In this document: positions 52,652-64,000 of the stretch, piece after piece | Layout of the letters: every line of letters begins with the position of its first letter | How positions within the stretch are numbered: position 1 is the first letter of the stretch | Origin: Antitrichia curtipendula | Lineage: Eukaryota; Streptophyta; Bryopsida; Hypnales; Leucodontaceae | DNA length: 64,000 bases | Direction of reading: 5' to 3' | Assembly (NCBI GenBank): GCA_951230915.1 | Contig: OX579641.1 | Location: 20,314,254 to 20,378,253 of the forward strand | Program-made: the position numbers and the translations under genes | The notes under the pieces: model-generated | Told to the model about the DNA's origin: nothing | The model's database searches: none | The model's input: the letters and a program-made list of their open reading frames with translations, nothing else

Positions 52652-53193
52652 TATAGTGCCTTAAAAGTCTAGATAGGTTTGAGGGGTTTGCATTTCACAA
52701 GTTTAATGAGCTATACAGGCATCATCACCATCGTCACAAGATTTCTAGCTTGTCAACTCATTGCATATCACAAAAATCATTAACAATAGTGGACTGATCC
52801 TCAACTTTGAGAATCTACGGGGAACTCACAACCTTTTTGAGGCTTCCCTTATTCTCTAATGCCAATTGTCTCAAGAACATAAAGTTCAATTAATTACTTT
52901 TTTTCATAATTATCCAAAAGACCAAACCACAACTTCTTTCCTCATTTGATATTTGTAAAGATCTTCCACAAACTCTAGAATGATAATGATAGCAACTTCG
53001 TACATTGTATTATGTTTAATGATCTACAATCTTCTAACTAGCGATTTATACATAATCACTTTATATTATACTACTTACACTCATCAAACTCTTCAAGCTA
53101 CAATAGATATCAAACTAATGATGTGCAATCACATTTAGAGAATGTAGAAGGCTTTAGTTTTTTTTTAACTCAATTTATAATATCATTGAAGTG
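52652..53193. other. Intergenic DNA, nothing recognised
   Basis: AT-rich, no frame, no paired repeats. Confidence 0.4.
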
Positions 53194-53774
53194 TTAACCC
53201 CTAAATGATCAAGTGATCATTCAACATACACAAGAGATCTTGGGTAGTTACAAGTAAAGTCAATTTTGGCCAAATGTTCACAAAAAACTGACTCAAGGTG
53301 TAAAAATGTTTCCCCTTAGTGAAAATATAATTATTTTTCTAATTAGGTACTTGGATCAAAAGTTATGTTGCCTTGAAGTTTTGGGGCATCCCATGCAACT
53401 TTCACTCAAAATGTACGAAATTCCTCTTCTAATTCCAAAATTTGGCATGTATGTATCTTACATGATACAAGTTGCAAATGTCAAAAAAATAACCATGTAT
53501 AGTGACATAAGAATCTCAGTTTAGAAAGAGTTAAAGTTTGTTGGTCCTATTGGATAAGGTCTAAAAAATTCTTTCTTCTAACTTCAAATGTTATAATCTT
53601 TCAATCTGTTTGGTCAAAGTTTTTGAAATTTATTCCACACAATCCAATAATAGTATGATACAAATTTTTATAATTGAATTTTTTTAATGATTTTTCAATT
53701 TTTTTCCACTGTCCTAAAAAGTGGCAATTTTTTATAATATGTGCCCAAAATAAGCCTTAGTCCTTAGGAATTAA
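53194..53774. mobile_element. TTAA-flanked MITE, 581 bp
   Basis: Left TTAACCCCTAAATGATC; right end TCCTTAGGAATTAA is decayed. Interior words resemble 29347-29909 (for example the stretch after GATTGTATAG/ATCTTTCAATC in inverse). A further TTAACCCATAAATG end lies at about 53911 without an obvious partner. Confidence 0.6.
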
Positions 53775-54129
53775 AATTTTCACTTCTAGATAATATAATG
53801 ATATTATGATCAAATCTCTCACCATTTTGTGCTACTCAATATATGAGAAAAATTATAGTCAACCATTGAATAATTCACATGTTAAATTTTTTTTAAATTG
53901 GTGAATTATTTAACCCATAAATGTTCAAGATTATGTTTCACAAAAAAAACTTCAACATTGTCATTTCTATTGCATAGAGCTACAATGGGAAAAAAACTGC
54001 ATATTCAATCATAAAATTTGACACCAAATTTGTATGAGGATGTTTGAAAAAAAATGGAAACTTTTATTATATAGACACGGTTGCTAGTATGTGAGTCTAA
54101 GATCTTAAACTCAATAGCCTAGGAGCCTA

Positions 54130-54395
54130 AGCTCTTATATTACAGGTACCTATATTATAGGCACCTTCCATGGTTATAAGATATTTATATTATGGGTGTC
54201 TATGTTATAAATACCTTCCATGGTTATATGATATTTATATTATAGGTGTCTAATATGTTATAAGCACCTTCTATGGTTATAGGATATTTATATATAGGTA
54301 CCTATATTATAAGCACCTTCCATGGTTATAAGGTAGTTATGATATAGGTACATATGTTATAAGCACCTTCAATAGTTGTAGAATACCTACTTACA
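54130..54395 (+). repeat. Tandem repeat of about 50 bp, five copies
   Basis: CACCTTCCATGGTTATA-like words recur at 54164, 54214, 54267, 54316 and 54366, with intervening TATTATAGGTGTCTA-like sequence. Units differ by small changes and a 3-bp insertion. AT-rich and non-coding. Confidence 0.8.
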
Positions 54396-54713
54396 CCTAG
54401 GCTCAAGGCTCGCAGGCTTGCATTTTTAGGCTCACATGCTACCGGCATTGACTATGTAGATTGTAAGATGTTAGAATTCAAAGTGAAAATAAAACATTTT
54501 TTCTACCTTGGGTTGAGTTTGTAACAAAGGAAGTTTGTACCATAGTTCAACCATGGTATTTCATCATTAGTAAGACTTGTTTTGCATTGAAATGATCTTG
54601 CAATTCCTGTAAGATGATAATTGTTGTAGGCTATCATAAATTCTCCACCTATGTAGGCATCTGCGTGTGGAATGGCTAACACCAACATATATAGCATAAA
54701 TGAATTCAACGAT

Positions 54714-54752
54714 TAGAGATTAGAAATTAGAAATTAGAAATTAGAAATTTTA
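54714..54752 (+). repeat. Heptanucleotide repeat (GAAATTA)n
   Basis: About five units of ATTAGAA(A/G) in a row. Simple-sequence repeat. Confidence 0.8.
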
Positions 54753-57241
54753 ACCTCTAGATAAAAGTGTAAAAAAGATTTATGTGTACTTCAAAATGCA
54801 TCAAAAAGAGTAAATAATTAAATTTTAGGAGATTTTATGCTTTTATCCAATAAATATTTAATTTAGGAGATTTTCAAATTAATGTAGAAACTAAATTTAA
54901 TCAATTTTATTTAATTAATTAAATTCAAGTTTTAAAAATCTTTTGTAGCTAAAATTCAAATCAAGATCAAGCAACTAGAAATTATCAAATATTATATATA
55001 GTGATTTGTGGATTAAACATCTTCATTAATAAAAGAATCAAAAGTGCCAAAAGGCTCAAAAAAAATTCAACACCAATCACTTCAATTGCAGCCCTCTTTT
55101 TTCCACTCCCCTAGGAAGAAAATTTGTCTTTTAACATCCTAAAAGGCTTTCTAAAGACTTCCGTAGGATACAAAATGTGGCTTCATCTAGGGAGCATGAA
55201 GGTTGAAATTTTCTACACAATATTTTGGATGGAATGTGAAATTGTGATTCATCCGAGGAACATCCATAACATTATAAGTTAACTAGACTTAGAAAGTGGT
55301 TTATGAACAATTTCAAATGAACATCACAAGATGCAAATTTTTGATATGTCATCCAATTGTTTTTGAGATTTCCTTGATTGCACGTTTGTAGTGAACAATA
55401 TAGAAGATGTCCCATAAATTTATTACAACTTATTCTATAGAAGAAGATGCATATATAGTCCATGGATCACAAAAGAGTTTGATCCCACTAATGAAATGAA
55501 AATAATCAATGTTTTTTTCTAACCCAATTTGAAATTGTAAAAAAATTTAAGATTGAATATTGAGTTGAATATACTATTACAACCAGATGTTTTGGCCTAA
55601 TATTACTACAATCTATTTATTTTCTAATTATAGAATGATATAAAAAATTGCTTTGTATTGAAAAATGTTATTTGTTAAAATACACACTTGTTATAAAAAT
55701 TTTAACTTTTTTTTTTTGATTTGAATCTTCTTCACTTTTTATTGACAATAATTTCAAATCATCACCAAAATGTATAAAATATAAGACTTAAAAATATGTA
55801 ACCTAGAAAAACTAAAAATAATTTATTTTGTTCATAAATAGTGGTAAAAAAAAGCATATAGTGCAAAGAATTTTGACATTTGATTGAGTGGTCACATTTC
55901 TCAGGAGAAAAGAATTCCTCTTTAGGATTCTAAATCAACTATGTGTGACTAATGTGACTATGCTTATTGGAAGGGATTAGTCACACTTATTACAAATGTT
56001 CATATTTAATCAAATTACCACAATAAATGAAAACCTATTTTTTATACAAATTTATATATATAATTTTTTATATATTTCATATTTTGATAAATCATTTTAT
56101 TTACATACCTAGACATTTTAAAATACATTAGAACAAAAACTAAAATACTGTGCACTTTGAACTGAAAAAAGTATTAAAAAATTTGGCACACCCTTTTGTG
56201 TGATTGTGACTAATCCTTCTCTAAGGGAACTTAATCACATTTATAACATTGTTAAATAGAATATGTGGTGTTCAAAATGGTATTAAAGCCCAAGAGCATT
56301 GAGTAGAAAAAATGTAATTATCTCTAGTGTAGACCATTGAAGATTGATCATGTCAAATACTTGGTTTTTCTTTAAATTAAAGGGAGAAAAGTTTTTTGTT
56401 GAACAATGTCATTTTAGTCACACATAATCAATTGGGAGCTTTGTGGACTCTTGAGCAAGCTCTGTGGATTTTTCTAAGGTAGTAATACCTAATTCTAAGA
56501 CGTTCTATTCTCCAACACCTAAAAATTGGTCTTAAATGAATACTTTCATGACTTCAAATGATTACAACTTTTCAAAAGCAACCAATGAAATTAAATGTAT
56601 TTTTTGCTACAAGGATGTTTCCAAGGATGTTCATTCACAATGAGTCTAGTATTAAATATGGCTACCCTATTTTCTCAACTTTGAAAATTTATAAAATATT
56701 ATTTAAGAGTCAAAAAATTGCACAATCACTTGATTTGCATTTATCTTGAATTCACTAATAACCCCATAAATCTATTTGTTTTGGTCATTTGGCCTTTGAA
56801 GTAGTCAAACTAAAAAAAGTGTTGTTTTTAGGTGGTGTTATGTTAGGCACTCTAGCAATGGGACCCCCCCCCACTCAATGTTTGGAAAAAACCACCATTA
56901 GTTTATTGTTAGCTAGTGGAATTGATAATATAAAGAACATAGTTGCAAACTTGCAATTTGAAATATTAAAAAATAATTAGTGAAAAAATCTATAAAATTT
57001 CTATTGGAAATAAAAAATAGAGAAAAACTGGACTTGGTATTTGAAAAACCGATTGAATGTGGGAATTAAAGAAAAATAGCTAGTAAAACTCAAAAAGATC
57101 CCTACCTCATTGGTAACAATGTTATATAAATACCTAGACTCTAGAGCTCAAGATCCTACATCCATCTTGCTTTTGCAACACAAAAATACATACAACTAAA
57201 TGGAATTGTTTATCATATCCAACTAGGTGACAACTCCTTCT
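54753..57241. other. AT-rich intergenic DNA, no gene
   Basis: About 2.5 kb with stops in all frames. A C-run (CCCCCCCC) occurs at about 56863. No terminal-repeat pair or array was noticed. Confidence 0.5.
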
Positions 57242-57798
57242 TTAACCCTTTAGGGCCTAAGGAGCCCCAAGCAACCTCTTGAATTCTTTTGGAATCAAAT
57301 TTGCATATTAAAATTTTATAATTTAATTTAAATTATTATTTTTCCACAGATAACCATTTATATCTTCTATTTGATTTGATTTTTTAATATTTTTTGGAAA
57401 AAAAATGAAATTTATAAGATTTTTTAGAGTTTCTATCTTTGAAAAATTATAATAATTACAAAAAGCTCACTTTACCATGAAATTTTGATAGAAAATAGAA
57501 GAAATTATAATGAACATTATGGTGAAGTTGGCATGCTCTCTTTAGTTATACACAAATAAAGTCGATAGAGAATCATGTTCCACAGTGCATTTTAAAACTT
57601 TAGAAATCCCAACTTCAAATTGTCATAGACAAATCATTATTGCTCCAAATTTAATAGCCAATGGCTCATTGGAAGTGAAATTTCCCTGCCCTCACATCTC
57701 ATTCACACCTCATAGGCAACTGAGGCTAGGAAGTGTTTCAATTTCCAAAATTCAGTTTAAAACGACCAAATTTGGCATGCTTGGCCCTAAAAGGTTAA
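57242..57798. mobile_element. TTAA-flanked MITE, 557 bp, joined to its neighbour
   Basis: Left TTAACCCTTTAGGGCCTAAGG, right TTGGCCCTAAAAGGTTAA. The right TTAA (57795-57798) is also the left TTAA of the next element. Confidence 0.65.
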
Positions 57799-58411
57799 CC
57801 CCTAAAGTACCAAGGTCATTTTTCTATCAAAAAACACTCAAAATCGCCATTTCTATTGCACTCATCCAAGAAAACAGAAAAAACATTTTTTTTAAGAATC
57901 TAACCATAGGATCTTGTATTTCACTTGCATGAGATCATGTACTTCACTTGTCTAAGATCATGTGGTAAATATTTCATCAAATTTGACCATACGGATTGGA
58001 AGGTATTAGCATTTAAAGTTGGACAAAAAGTTTTTTTTTCGAGAACGTCCTTAGATTGCCCAAAAAACAAGATTGTTCATAACTTTCTCATCACTAGTCC
58101 AAATTGAATGATTCAAAGTTTTACATGTAGACATAGATATAATATATTAAGAAATAAAATTTAAAATATATATTGTGACTTTTTGTGATTTTTTTGGGCT
58201 ACCCACCGACCTCCATTTTTTACTTTTTGTGCAATAACTTTTGCTTCTGGGCACTAATTGAAATTTAAAAAATTATATTCCCAAGAAGCTTATGTGATTT
58301 TCTAGCTTTACACAAAGTTTTAGTAAATTATGATGAATATTGAGACCATATGAGCCTAACCGAAGTCACATTTTGGCCCCCGTAGGACCAATGGGGGACT
58401 TTAGGGGTTAA
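57795..58411. mobile_element. TTAA-flanked MITE, 617 bp
   Basis: Left TTAACCCCTAAAGTACCAAGG, right CTTTAGGGGTTAA (TTAA 58408-58411). The right arm continues into GGACCAATGGGGGACTTTAG, shared inverted with the start of the 10261 element. The left arm matches the right arm of 37392-37983. Confidence 0.8.
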
Positions 58412-59030
58412 TTTGTGATCAACAACCACAAACCCCGCTCAGACGGTAATTGAAAATTCTCAAACCAATCACATTCACTTTCACTTCCATTTGCTAACAT
58501 CCTAATGTGTAGATTTTCCCAATTTGTGTTTAGAAATGCTAGATCTCCAGAGGGTGTCGGGTTATTTTAACCCCAAAGTGACATTCAATTTCTTGGGTTC
58601 AAAAACATCATTGCTTTTGAAGCTTTATGGATCTAAATGTCTTCAAGTTATACAAATCTCAACCATACAATCCTGTAGTGTACATGTTGTAGATGACATG
58701 TACAAAATTTGAAGTCAATTGGCCACATAGATTGCAAGATCATAATGTTTTAGTGTTGAAAATGGATGCTGAAATTTTCCCCAAAACACATTTGGAGGTG
58801 AAATTTGATTTCTAAACCTACTCAAATGAAAAAACTTTACACTACAAAATGATTCAAAACTAGTATACAAACACATTGGTGGAAATTAAAATTCATTCAA
58901 TTGACTCATTGTGTTTACAAAACGGCTTTGAAATGTCAAAAATTAGCAAGAAAAATTGCAAAAAACAGATCTAAAGCTGAACCTCCTTCTACTAGAATGC
59001 TTCTCTGTCACTCATTAATTCTTGTATTAA
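58412..59030. other. Intergenic DNA, nothing recognised
   Basis: AT-rich. Short open stretch 58524-58712 has no recognisable motif. Confidence 0.4.
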
Positions 59031-59490
59031 CATGAAATTTTAGCCACACAAACTAGACTAGTATGCACAATTTTTCCAAAAAGAATTATTGAAAATGAAC
59101 TCTGTATGAAGAAGAAACAAGCCGCCGAAGTTCACTGTATTCCAAAAATGGCAGGATTTGGAATTTGGAATTGCTCCCAAACATTCAAAACAACTTGGAT
59201 TGACATGAAAACTTTACCACAATAACTATACTTCAAGGGGAACAAAACCCAATTTTTTATATTGAAAATGATCAATGGATGAAGGAGATACAAGGCCACG
59301 AAGTTGCAGCCCTAAAATACAATTTGGTGAACTCAAATTGAAGTTGTGAACTTCGAATTGGCTTCCAAGAAATCAGTAAACCTTGGATTAATCTGAAAAT
59401 TTTACCACACAAACTAGAGGGGAGAAAAAAACTTTTCCAACAAGTTTTATTGAATTTGGACCTTGGATGCAAAAGTTACAGCACTTTGAA
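59031..59490 (+). repeat. Degenerate tandem repeat of about 180 bp
   Basis: Three loosely similar units share the words ATGAAAATTTTACCACACAAACTAGA near 59031, 59204 and 59393 (shown here as consensus across units), followed by a GAA-rich tail. Strongly diverged. Confidence 0.5.
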
Positions 59491-59986
59491 CTGGACTTGA
59501 AATTGTGTGAGGACACTTTCTGTCCTCTTTGTCACTTTGGGGTTAAGGTCCCTCGTGCTGAGCCGAAAAGTGTCTGTTTTAGGCCAGGATGCCTTGTTGC
59601 CAGCCACGGAGCCACCATCGCTGTTGACTCGGCACGAGGTACCTTAGCATGTGAAGTGATGTGCAAGTGGGCTGAGAATCCTTGGAGTGTACTAAGCACA
59701 TGGTTAGTACGGTAATCCTTTTGTATCCAAATAAGCTTTACATTATTGTACTGAGTTTGAGGAAGCCCGCATGAAGCAGCTTGGTGTCAATGGAAAATTG
59801 GAGGACTGCAGAAGCCACCCGGTTTGCAAACATCCTCGAGGCTGCATGAAAAAGTACGGTACGTTTACATGCCATTTCCTCCCAACCAGAACACGCAACG
59901 GACGCGGATCACTGGTCCGGGAAGAACTGGTGGCTAGTTCAAAGTTAGCCGGTGGAATTGGGAAAAAAAAATCGGTTGCAGTTTGA
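59480..59986 (+). other. GC-richer coding-like fragment, unidentified
   Basis: Two open segments, about 59480-59715 and 59742-59986, stand out from AT-rich surroundings. The first has CPLCHFGVKV and CFRPGCLVASHGATI. The second, after a possible acceptor (actgag), starts FEEARMKQLGVNGKLED and contains KHPRGCMKKYG. Opening words of the second slightly resemble the YEEAR-x-R-x-EENK helix seen in some plant DNA-binding proteins, but this is weak. It may be a captured or decayed gene piece. No function is proposed. Confidence 0.3.
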
Positions 59987-60040
59987 AGAAACAGTGGTGA
60001 AAAAAAATCTATGACATTCCTGTTTTGAGTGAAATAACTA

Positions 60041-60302
60041 CATTGAATAGGGGGTATGAAGGGGACCCATACTAATTAATCGAGATTTCACACTACATAA
60101 ATATCTACCTTTGATGTACAAAAATGTGGTATTTTTATATAATAAATACTATTTTTTTGTACAATAAAGGTGAATATGTACATAGTGTGAAATGTCGATA
60201 AATGTCTTCTTACACATATAGTCACTAATGTTTAATCATATGAGAAATACAATGTTGAGTCCCTTTAATTTTTTGGGTCCCCTTAATACCCCCTATTCAA
60301 TG
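60041..60302. mobile_element. TA-flanked MITE, 262 bp
   Basis: Inverted termini begin CATTGAATAGGGGGTAT and continue (with a few mismatches) through AAGGGGACCC, with TA on both sides. A second, inner inverted repeat (ATTTCACACTA) makes a two-stem structure. TA targets suggest Tc1/mariner (Stowaway-like) descent, although the end sequence is not the classic Stowaway CTCCCTCC. Confidence 0.7.
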
Positions 60303-60405
60303 TAGACTTGGTACTTGAAAAAATGGTTCAACATGGGAATTGGAAGAAATTTGATGTAGGGGGGGATTTTCAAACACTTGTCAAGACCCACAAAACTAAA
60401 CTACC

Positions 60406-61330
60406 TTAACCTCTAAAGTTCCAAAGTCCCCTCGGGGACAAATTTGATTTCATGTAGGCTCATACAACCTCAATTTTTTTAAGTGATTTTTGGATGTTAA
60501 GAAGAATAGAAAATGCAGTAGCTTTTAGACAATATAAGTTTTATTTGAATCAATGCTTAAGAACAAAAATAATGTCCAATAAGCTCAAATAAAAGGAGAC
60601 CATGCAATAAAAAGAATCCACAAAAATTTGCAAATAATTTTTTCCTTCTTTCTTATAGATTATATTTTTGTCTACATGGATAGCTTTGACTCATCGCATT
60701 TGTAATATTCATGTGACAGTTACAGGGCTTCTTGTTTTGCGAGCAGTAATAGAAACTTCTTGAGAAAATAACATACTAGATTTGTTTTTGAACCCAATTT
60801 TTATAATCTTTGAAAAAAAAATTCCACAAGGTTAAATATGCTTGCTAGAATAAACTCATTGTTGGAATTATAGTATTTCATTTCCATTCTAAAGCTATTA
60901 ACAATGTAGTGTTTTTTCACTCTTGTTGGTACTTCCACTTAACAATTCTTTAAAGAATGAAAATCAATTATGATTTTCTTTTAAATGATTTTGTAGACGT
61001 TCAACTTTAGTCTTGAATATAATTTTTTTCTAAAACAAATGTTTAGAGCAAATTTTAAGTTAATAACAGTCAAAGTCAAATAATCTAGTCACGGAACATG
61101 TATTAAAAACTTGTTTTCCTCACTTTGAGCACAAATATCTTACAACATACATGGTGAAAGTTTCTAAAATGACTTGCAAACATTCTTTATAATTCTTGTA
61201 CAAGATTTCATGGGTAAATATGCAAAAAAAAAGATTATAAAATTGTAAATTTTTTTTTAATGTTTGCAATAGAAATAGTAGTTTTGAGTGATTTTTAAAG
61301 AAAAAAAGGCCCTCGGACTCTCACAATTAA
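60406..61330. mobile_element. TTAA-flanked MITE, 925 bp, right end decayed
   Basis: Left TTAACCTCTAAAGTTCC; the right end GGCCCTCGGACTCTCACAATTAA is mutated. Interior matches 10261-11177 (ATATGCTTGCTAGAA, then CTTAACAATTCTTTAAAGAA). Confidence 0.6.
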
Positions 61331-62071
61331 CATATGATCAAGTGGCAATTTTTGAAATTTTGACTTGAACTTGATGAGGTCATCCTCAATGCACTCCAAA
61401 ATTTTCCCTACAAAAAATAACTCTAATTTTTTTACTACTTTGCAATTAGAACTTGAAATTTTCACTGAAAGTGAATTCAAAAGTAATTTGAATAGATAAG
61501 TACTTGGGGTAAGTGGGCAAGTAGGTAAGTACTTGTACTTGTTCAAAATTGACCAAGAAATTTGGTCAAATGGAGTGCAAAGTGCATTGCTAACCATGAT
61601 TTGCCAACACCACTATAATTTTTTAATCTTCTAGTGTGCTTTCGAGGTGCTTAATTTCTTTGTCAAATATCTCAATTCGAGTTTTCTTGTACCTATTCAA
61701 AATACTTTTACATGCACTTCCAATGATAAAAATTCAAGTTCTAATTAAAAAGTAATACTTGGCGGGGTAAATTCCTAAGTACTCCATACTTTATTCGTGG
61801 GCTAAAATTCTGCATTTTTAAGTACAAGTAGGTGGGCAAGTGGGCACCAGGTTTTTAGGCTTTCAATTCTATTTCCAAAACAACCTAAACCCTAAAAAGA
61901 AGAAGACAGGGCTTGCAAACACCCGCAGATTACATCTGGATCACCAGTCTTAGATTGATCCTACCTATGCATCGACCTAAGGTCGCTAAATCAATTTGTT
62001 GATTGAATCCAACATTTCTACAGCAACCCTAAGCCCTAAAATCAAAGCATCACTGTATGGCAGCACATTCG
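61331..62071. other. 3' flank of the receptor kinase gene
   Basis: No separate gene. It should contain the kinase 3' UTR. A minus-strand frame at 61597-61295 partly overlaps a transposon end and is considered chance. Confidence 0.4.
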
Positions 62072-64000
62072 TCACCTGGGAAGCAATGCTGATTCAATGT
62101 CCTTGTCACCAGAGTTCTGCGTCCCACTGGCAGATCTGGAGCTCAAGAGATCATCAATCGAAAAATGTGGAATGTTTTGCCTCAAAAAAGCTGAAGCATC
62201 AGGCCGAGACTCCGGCACCACAGGCACCTCCGCATCCCCAGCCAATACCTGCACAACCTGCCGCATCGAAGGTCGACACGCAGGATCCGGATGCGAGCAC
62301 AGCAACCCTAATTTCAAAACAACACACATTTGCTCAGAATCGAAATTAGCGTTCAACAAAGGATCCGCAGCAGTGAGAAGCTGGTCATCTTTTAATCGTC
62401 TCCACACCACGTCCACCAACACCAAGTCTTCTTCGTTTTCCACATTAGGCTTGTAAGCTTTTCTTCCACAGGCGAGTTCCAATGCCACAGCTCCAAATGC
62501 ATACACATCCGTTTTGTCCGTGAATTTACCACCAGCAGCTTCTGGAGCGATGTATCCGTATGTTCCAGCCATCATTGTGGTTGCCGCGCGCTTCTCATGG
62601 TCCACGAGACGTGCAAGACCAAAGTCTCCAAGTTTTGGATTGTACTCCTCGTCCAACATGATGTTACTCGACTTCACGTCACGGTGGATCACTTGTTGCC
62701 GCCATCCTTCATGAAGGTAGTGAAGAGCTGCAGCAGTACCAGACACAATTTTCCACCTCTGACTCCACGAAAGAACATCATATGGTGTTTGGGGTTTGAA
62801 CAAAGCTTGATCCAGAGAACCTCTCGGCAAAAGCTCGTACACCAGCAAGAACTTGCCTCTGTCTCTGCAGAATCCCATGAGCTCTACAACATTGCGGTGC
62901 CGCAGCTGGCTGATGATCTTAACCTCAGCCAGAAACTCTCGCTCCCCTTGTCGAGAGTCGTTGCTTACTTTTTTTACAGCAACTTCAGCGCCCGTCTTGG
63001 GTAACACGCCTTTGTACACACTCCCGAACCCGCCTTCTCCGAGTTTTGACTGGTCGCTGAACTGTTTCGTGGCCACGCTGAGGTGCTTGTAGCTGATAAA
63101 CTCAGGCATGCCCGCCATTTCGATCATCTCGCTATTCTCCCAGCATTCCTCACGGGCACGCTTCTTCTTCCGACTTATATACACATAAACCCCAACAGCA
63201 ACGGCGAAAATCCCCAACAAAATCCCACCGGAGACAACCCCTGCAATTAGCTCCACTCTCACCTTCGACTCTGCTGCAAATTCGCTTGCAATCCCAAAGC
63301 TCGTAAACGTCCAATTATAGATATAATACACCGACCACGCATCTCCATGCGCACCCGAGAATCCCATCCACATCTTCTCATCCACATCACCACTCAAATC
63401 ATAAGTGCAGTTGATAAGCGGTACACTCGGCCTTGAAGAAGTATTCGCCAGTCTCACCTGCAAATTACTTGTTGCCCCATCATACTCAATCCACGCATAC
63501 AACACATCCCTGTGCCAGAACGTAATCCCTGTTTTGTTCTTCACATACGAGAAGCAAGTGTCGACCGATTTCGCACTTCGAATGTCCAATCCCACATGCT
63601 CTTCTTGCAAGAGCTGTGGATCCGTGTCTTCGTTACTCCAGCTATCAAACTCAATGGCTACCACACGGGGGTTGCTCTCAGGGACGAGAGTGAAGATGCC
63701 GAATCGACCTGCTGGTTCCCCTCTCCAGGTACTGGAATTTGAAAACATGAACGTGAAGCCATCCCCTCTTTTGAAGTTTTTCACGTCTGTGACATTCGTT
63801 GAATTGCTGTAATTCATGGGCTCTTCTCGGAAGGTGAAGCTGGTTTTGAAGGAGGCGACGGTGTTGGTGGAGGGGTCTTTCATGCGGACAGGAGTGGTGT
63901 AGTAGACAACTCCTGAGGCGGCTTGCTTCGGGTCTGTGATGTTGATGATGGCAATCGTTTGATTGTCAGGGAAAAATTCACACTGGTAGGAGTTTAAGCA
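62072..64000 (-). CDS. L-type lectin receptor-like kinase, N-terminus beyond window
   Basis: One uninterrupted frame of 642 residues runs from the window edge to a stop at 62072-62074, so the signal peptide and first lectin strand are off the end. Lectin part: FKTSFTF, GDGFTFMF, GRFGIFTL and VAIEFDSW, with the acidic/Asn metal-site region before HVGLDI, the legume-lectin pattern that may bind carbohydrate or other ligands outside the cell. A membrane helix (LIAGVVSGGILLGIFAVAVG) is followed by basic RKKKR. Kinase part: GEGGFGSVYKG glycine loop, VAVKK lysine, HRDVKSSN catalytic loop (RD type), DFGLAR and APE, ending near DPACRPSMRQV. All key catalytic residues are present, so it should be an active Ser/Thr kinase. 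LecRKs act at the plasma membrane in defence and stress perception. The lack of introns is normal for this family. The Met at 63883 is internal, since homology continues upstream. Confidence 0.95.
   Translation of the reverse strand, partial: CLNSYQCEFFPDNQTIAIINITDPKQAASGVVYYTTPVRMKDPSTNTVASFKTSFTFREEPMNYSNSTNVTDVKNFKRGDGFTFMFSNSSTWRGEPAGRFGIFTLVPESNPRVVAIEFDSWSNEDTDPQLLQEEHVGLDIRSAKSVDTCFSYVKNKTGITFWHRDVLYAWIEYDGATSNLQVRLANTSSRPSVPLINCTYDLSGDVDEKMWMGFSGAHGDAWSVYYIYNWTFTSFGIASEFAAESKVRVELIAGVVSGGILLGIFAVAVGVYVYISRKKKRAREECWENSEMIEMAGMPEFISYKHLSVATKQFSDQSKLGEGGFGSVYKGVLPKTGAEVAVKKVSNDSRQGEREFLAEVKIISQLRHRNVVELMGFCRDRGKFLLVYELLPRGSLDQALFKPQTPYDVLSWSQRWKIVSGTAAALHYLHEGWRQQVIHRDVKSSNIMLDEEYNPKLGDFGLARLVDHEKRAATTMMAGTYGYIAPEAAGGKFTDKTDVYAFGAVALELACGRKAYKPNVENEEDLVLVDVVWRRLKDDQLLTAADPLLNANFDSEQMCVVLKLGLLCSHPDPACRPSMRQVVQVLAGDAEVPVVPESRPDASAFLRQNIPHFSIDDLLSSRSASGTQNSGDKDIESALLPR

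Noticed and set aside
62097..63812. Several plus-strand frames of 66-135 residues
   Set aside because: All lie opposite the receptor-kinase frame and carry no domain.

Overview
This window is nuclear DNA of a land plant. The genes are plant-specific in type: a plastid-targeted SecY2, a CDC48C/NVL AAA ATPase, a legume-lectin receptor kinase and a 2-oxoglutarate dioxygenase. They carry short spliceosomal introns (about 80-600 bp, nearly all GT-AG) and sit in very AT-rich intergenic DNA packed with small non-autonomous DNA transposons. Compact introns plus remains of a GT23 (FUT8-like) fucosyltransferase gene, a family I do not associate with flowering plants, make me favour a non-flowering lineage (bryophyte or similar). 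That placement is inference, not proof.

Layout. 1-12.6 kb: AT-rich DNA hiding a three-exon PI31-like gene on the minus strand (2.6-3.6 kb), a 1.7 kb field of CCAANTTGG motifs (7.5-9.2 kb) and a chain of TTAA-bounded elements (10.3-12.2 kb). 12.65-18.9 kb: complete 13-exon CDC48C-like gene (minus), with a three-unit tandem repeat just upstream. 22.7-28.1 kb: a MULE-like MITE followed by the complete 12-exon SCY2 gene (plus). 28-41.8 kb: no convincing gene; a mosaic of MITEs (TTAA, hAT, TA and TTA target sites, a 1.4 kb foldback) and tandem arrays. 42.0-44.1 kb: a spliced gene of unknown function (plus) whose TATA box lies beside a hAT-type MITE. 45.3-46.4 kb: coding fragments (an E2-like piece) and a near-perfect hairpin. 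47.65-49.54 kb: three-exon 2-oxoglutarate/Fe(II) dioxygenase (plus) with a GC-AG intron. 50.8-51.7 kb: 5'-truncated, frameshifted GT23-like pseudogene. 52-61.3 kb: more MITEs and tandem repeats. 62.07-64.0 kb: L-type lectin receptor-like kinase (minus), its N-terminus beyond the window edge.

The genes do not form a pathway: proteasome regulation, ribosome-biogenesis-type AAA ATPase, plastid inner-envelope protein translocation, small-molecule oxidation and cell-surface signalling are ordinary unlinked plant functions. The most distinctive feature is the transposon landscape, above all a family of about ten elements flanked by TTAA with CCCCTAAAG-type termini. This is the target-site signature of piggyBac-like transposition. 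No autonomous transposase was seen in the window. All splice junctions were read by eye using GT/AG signals and phase agreement, not from transcripts.
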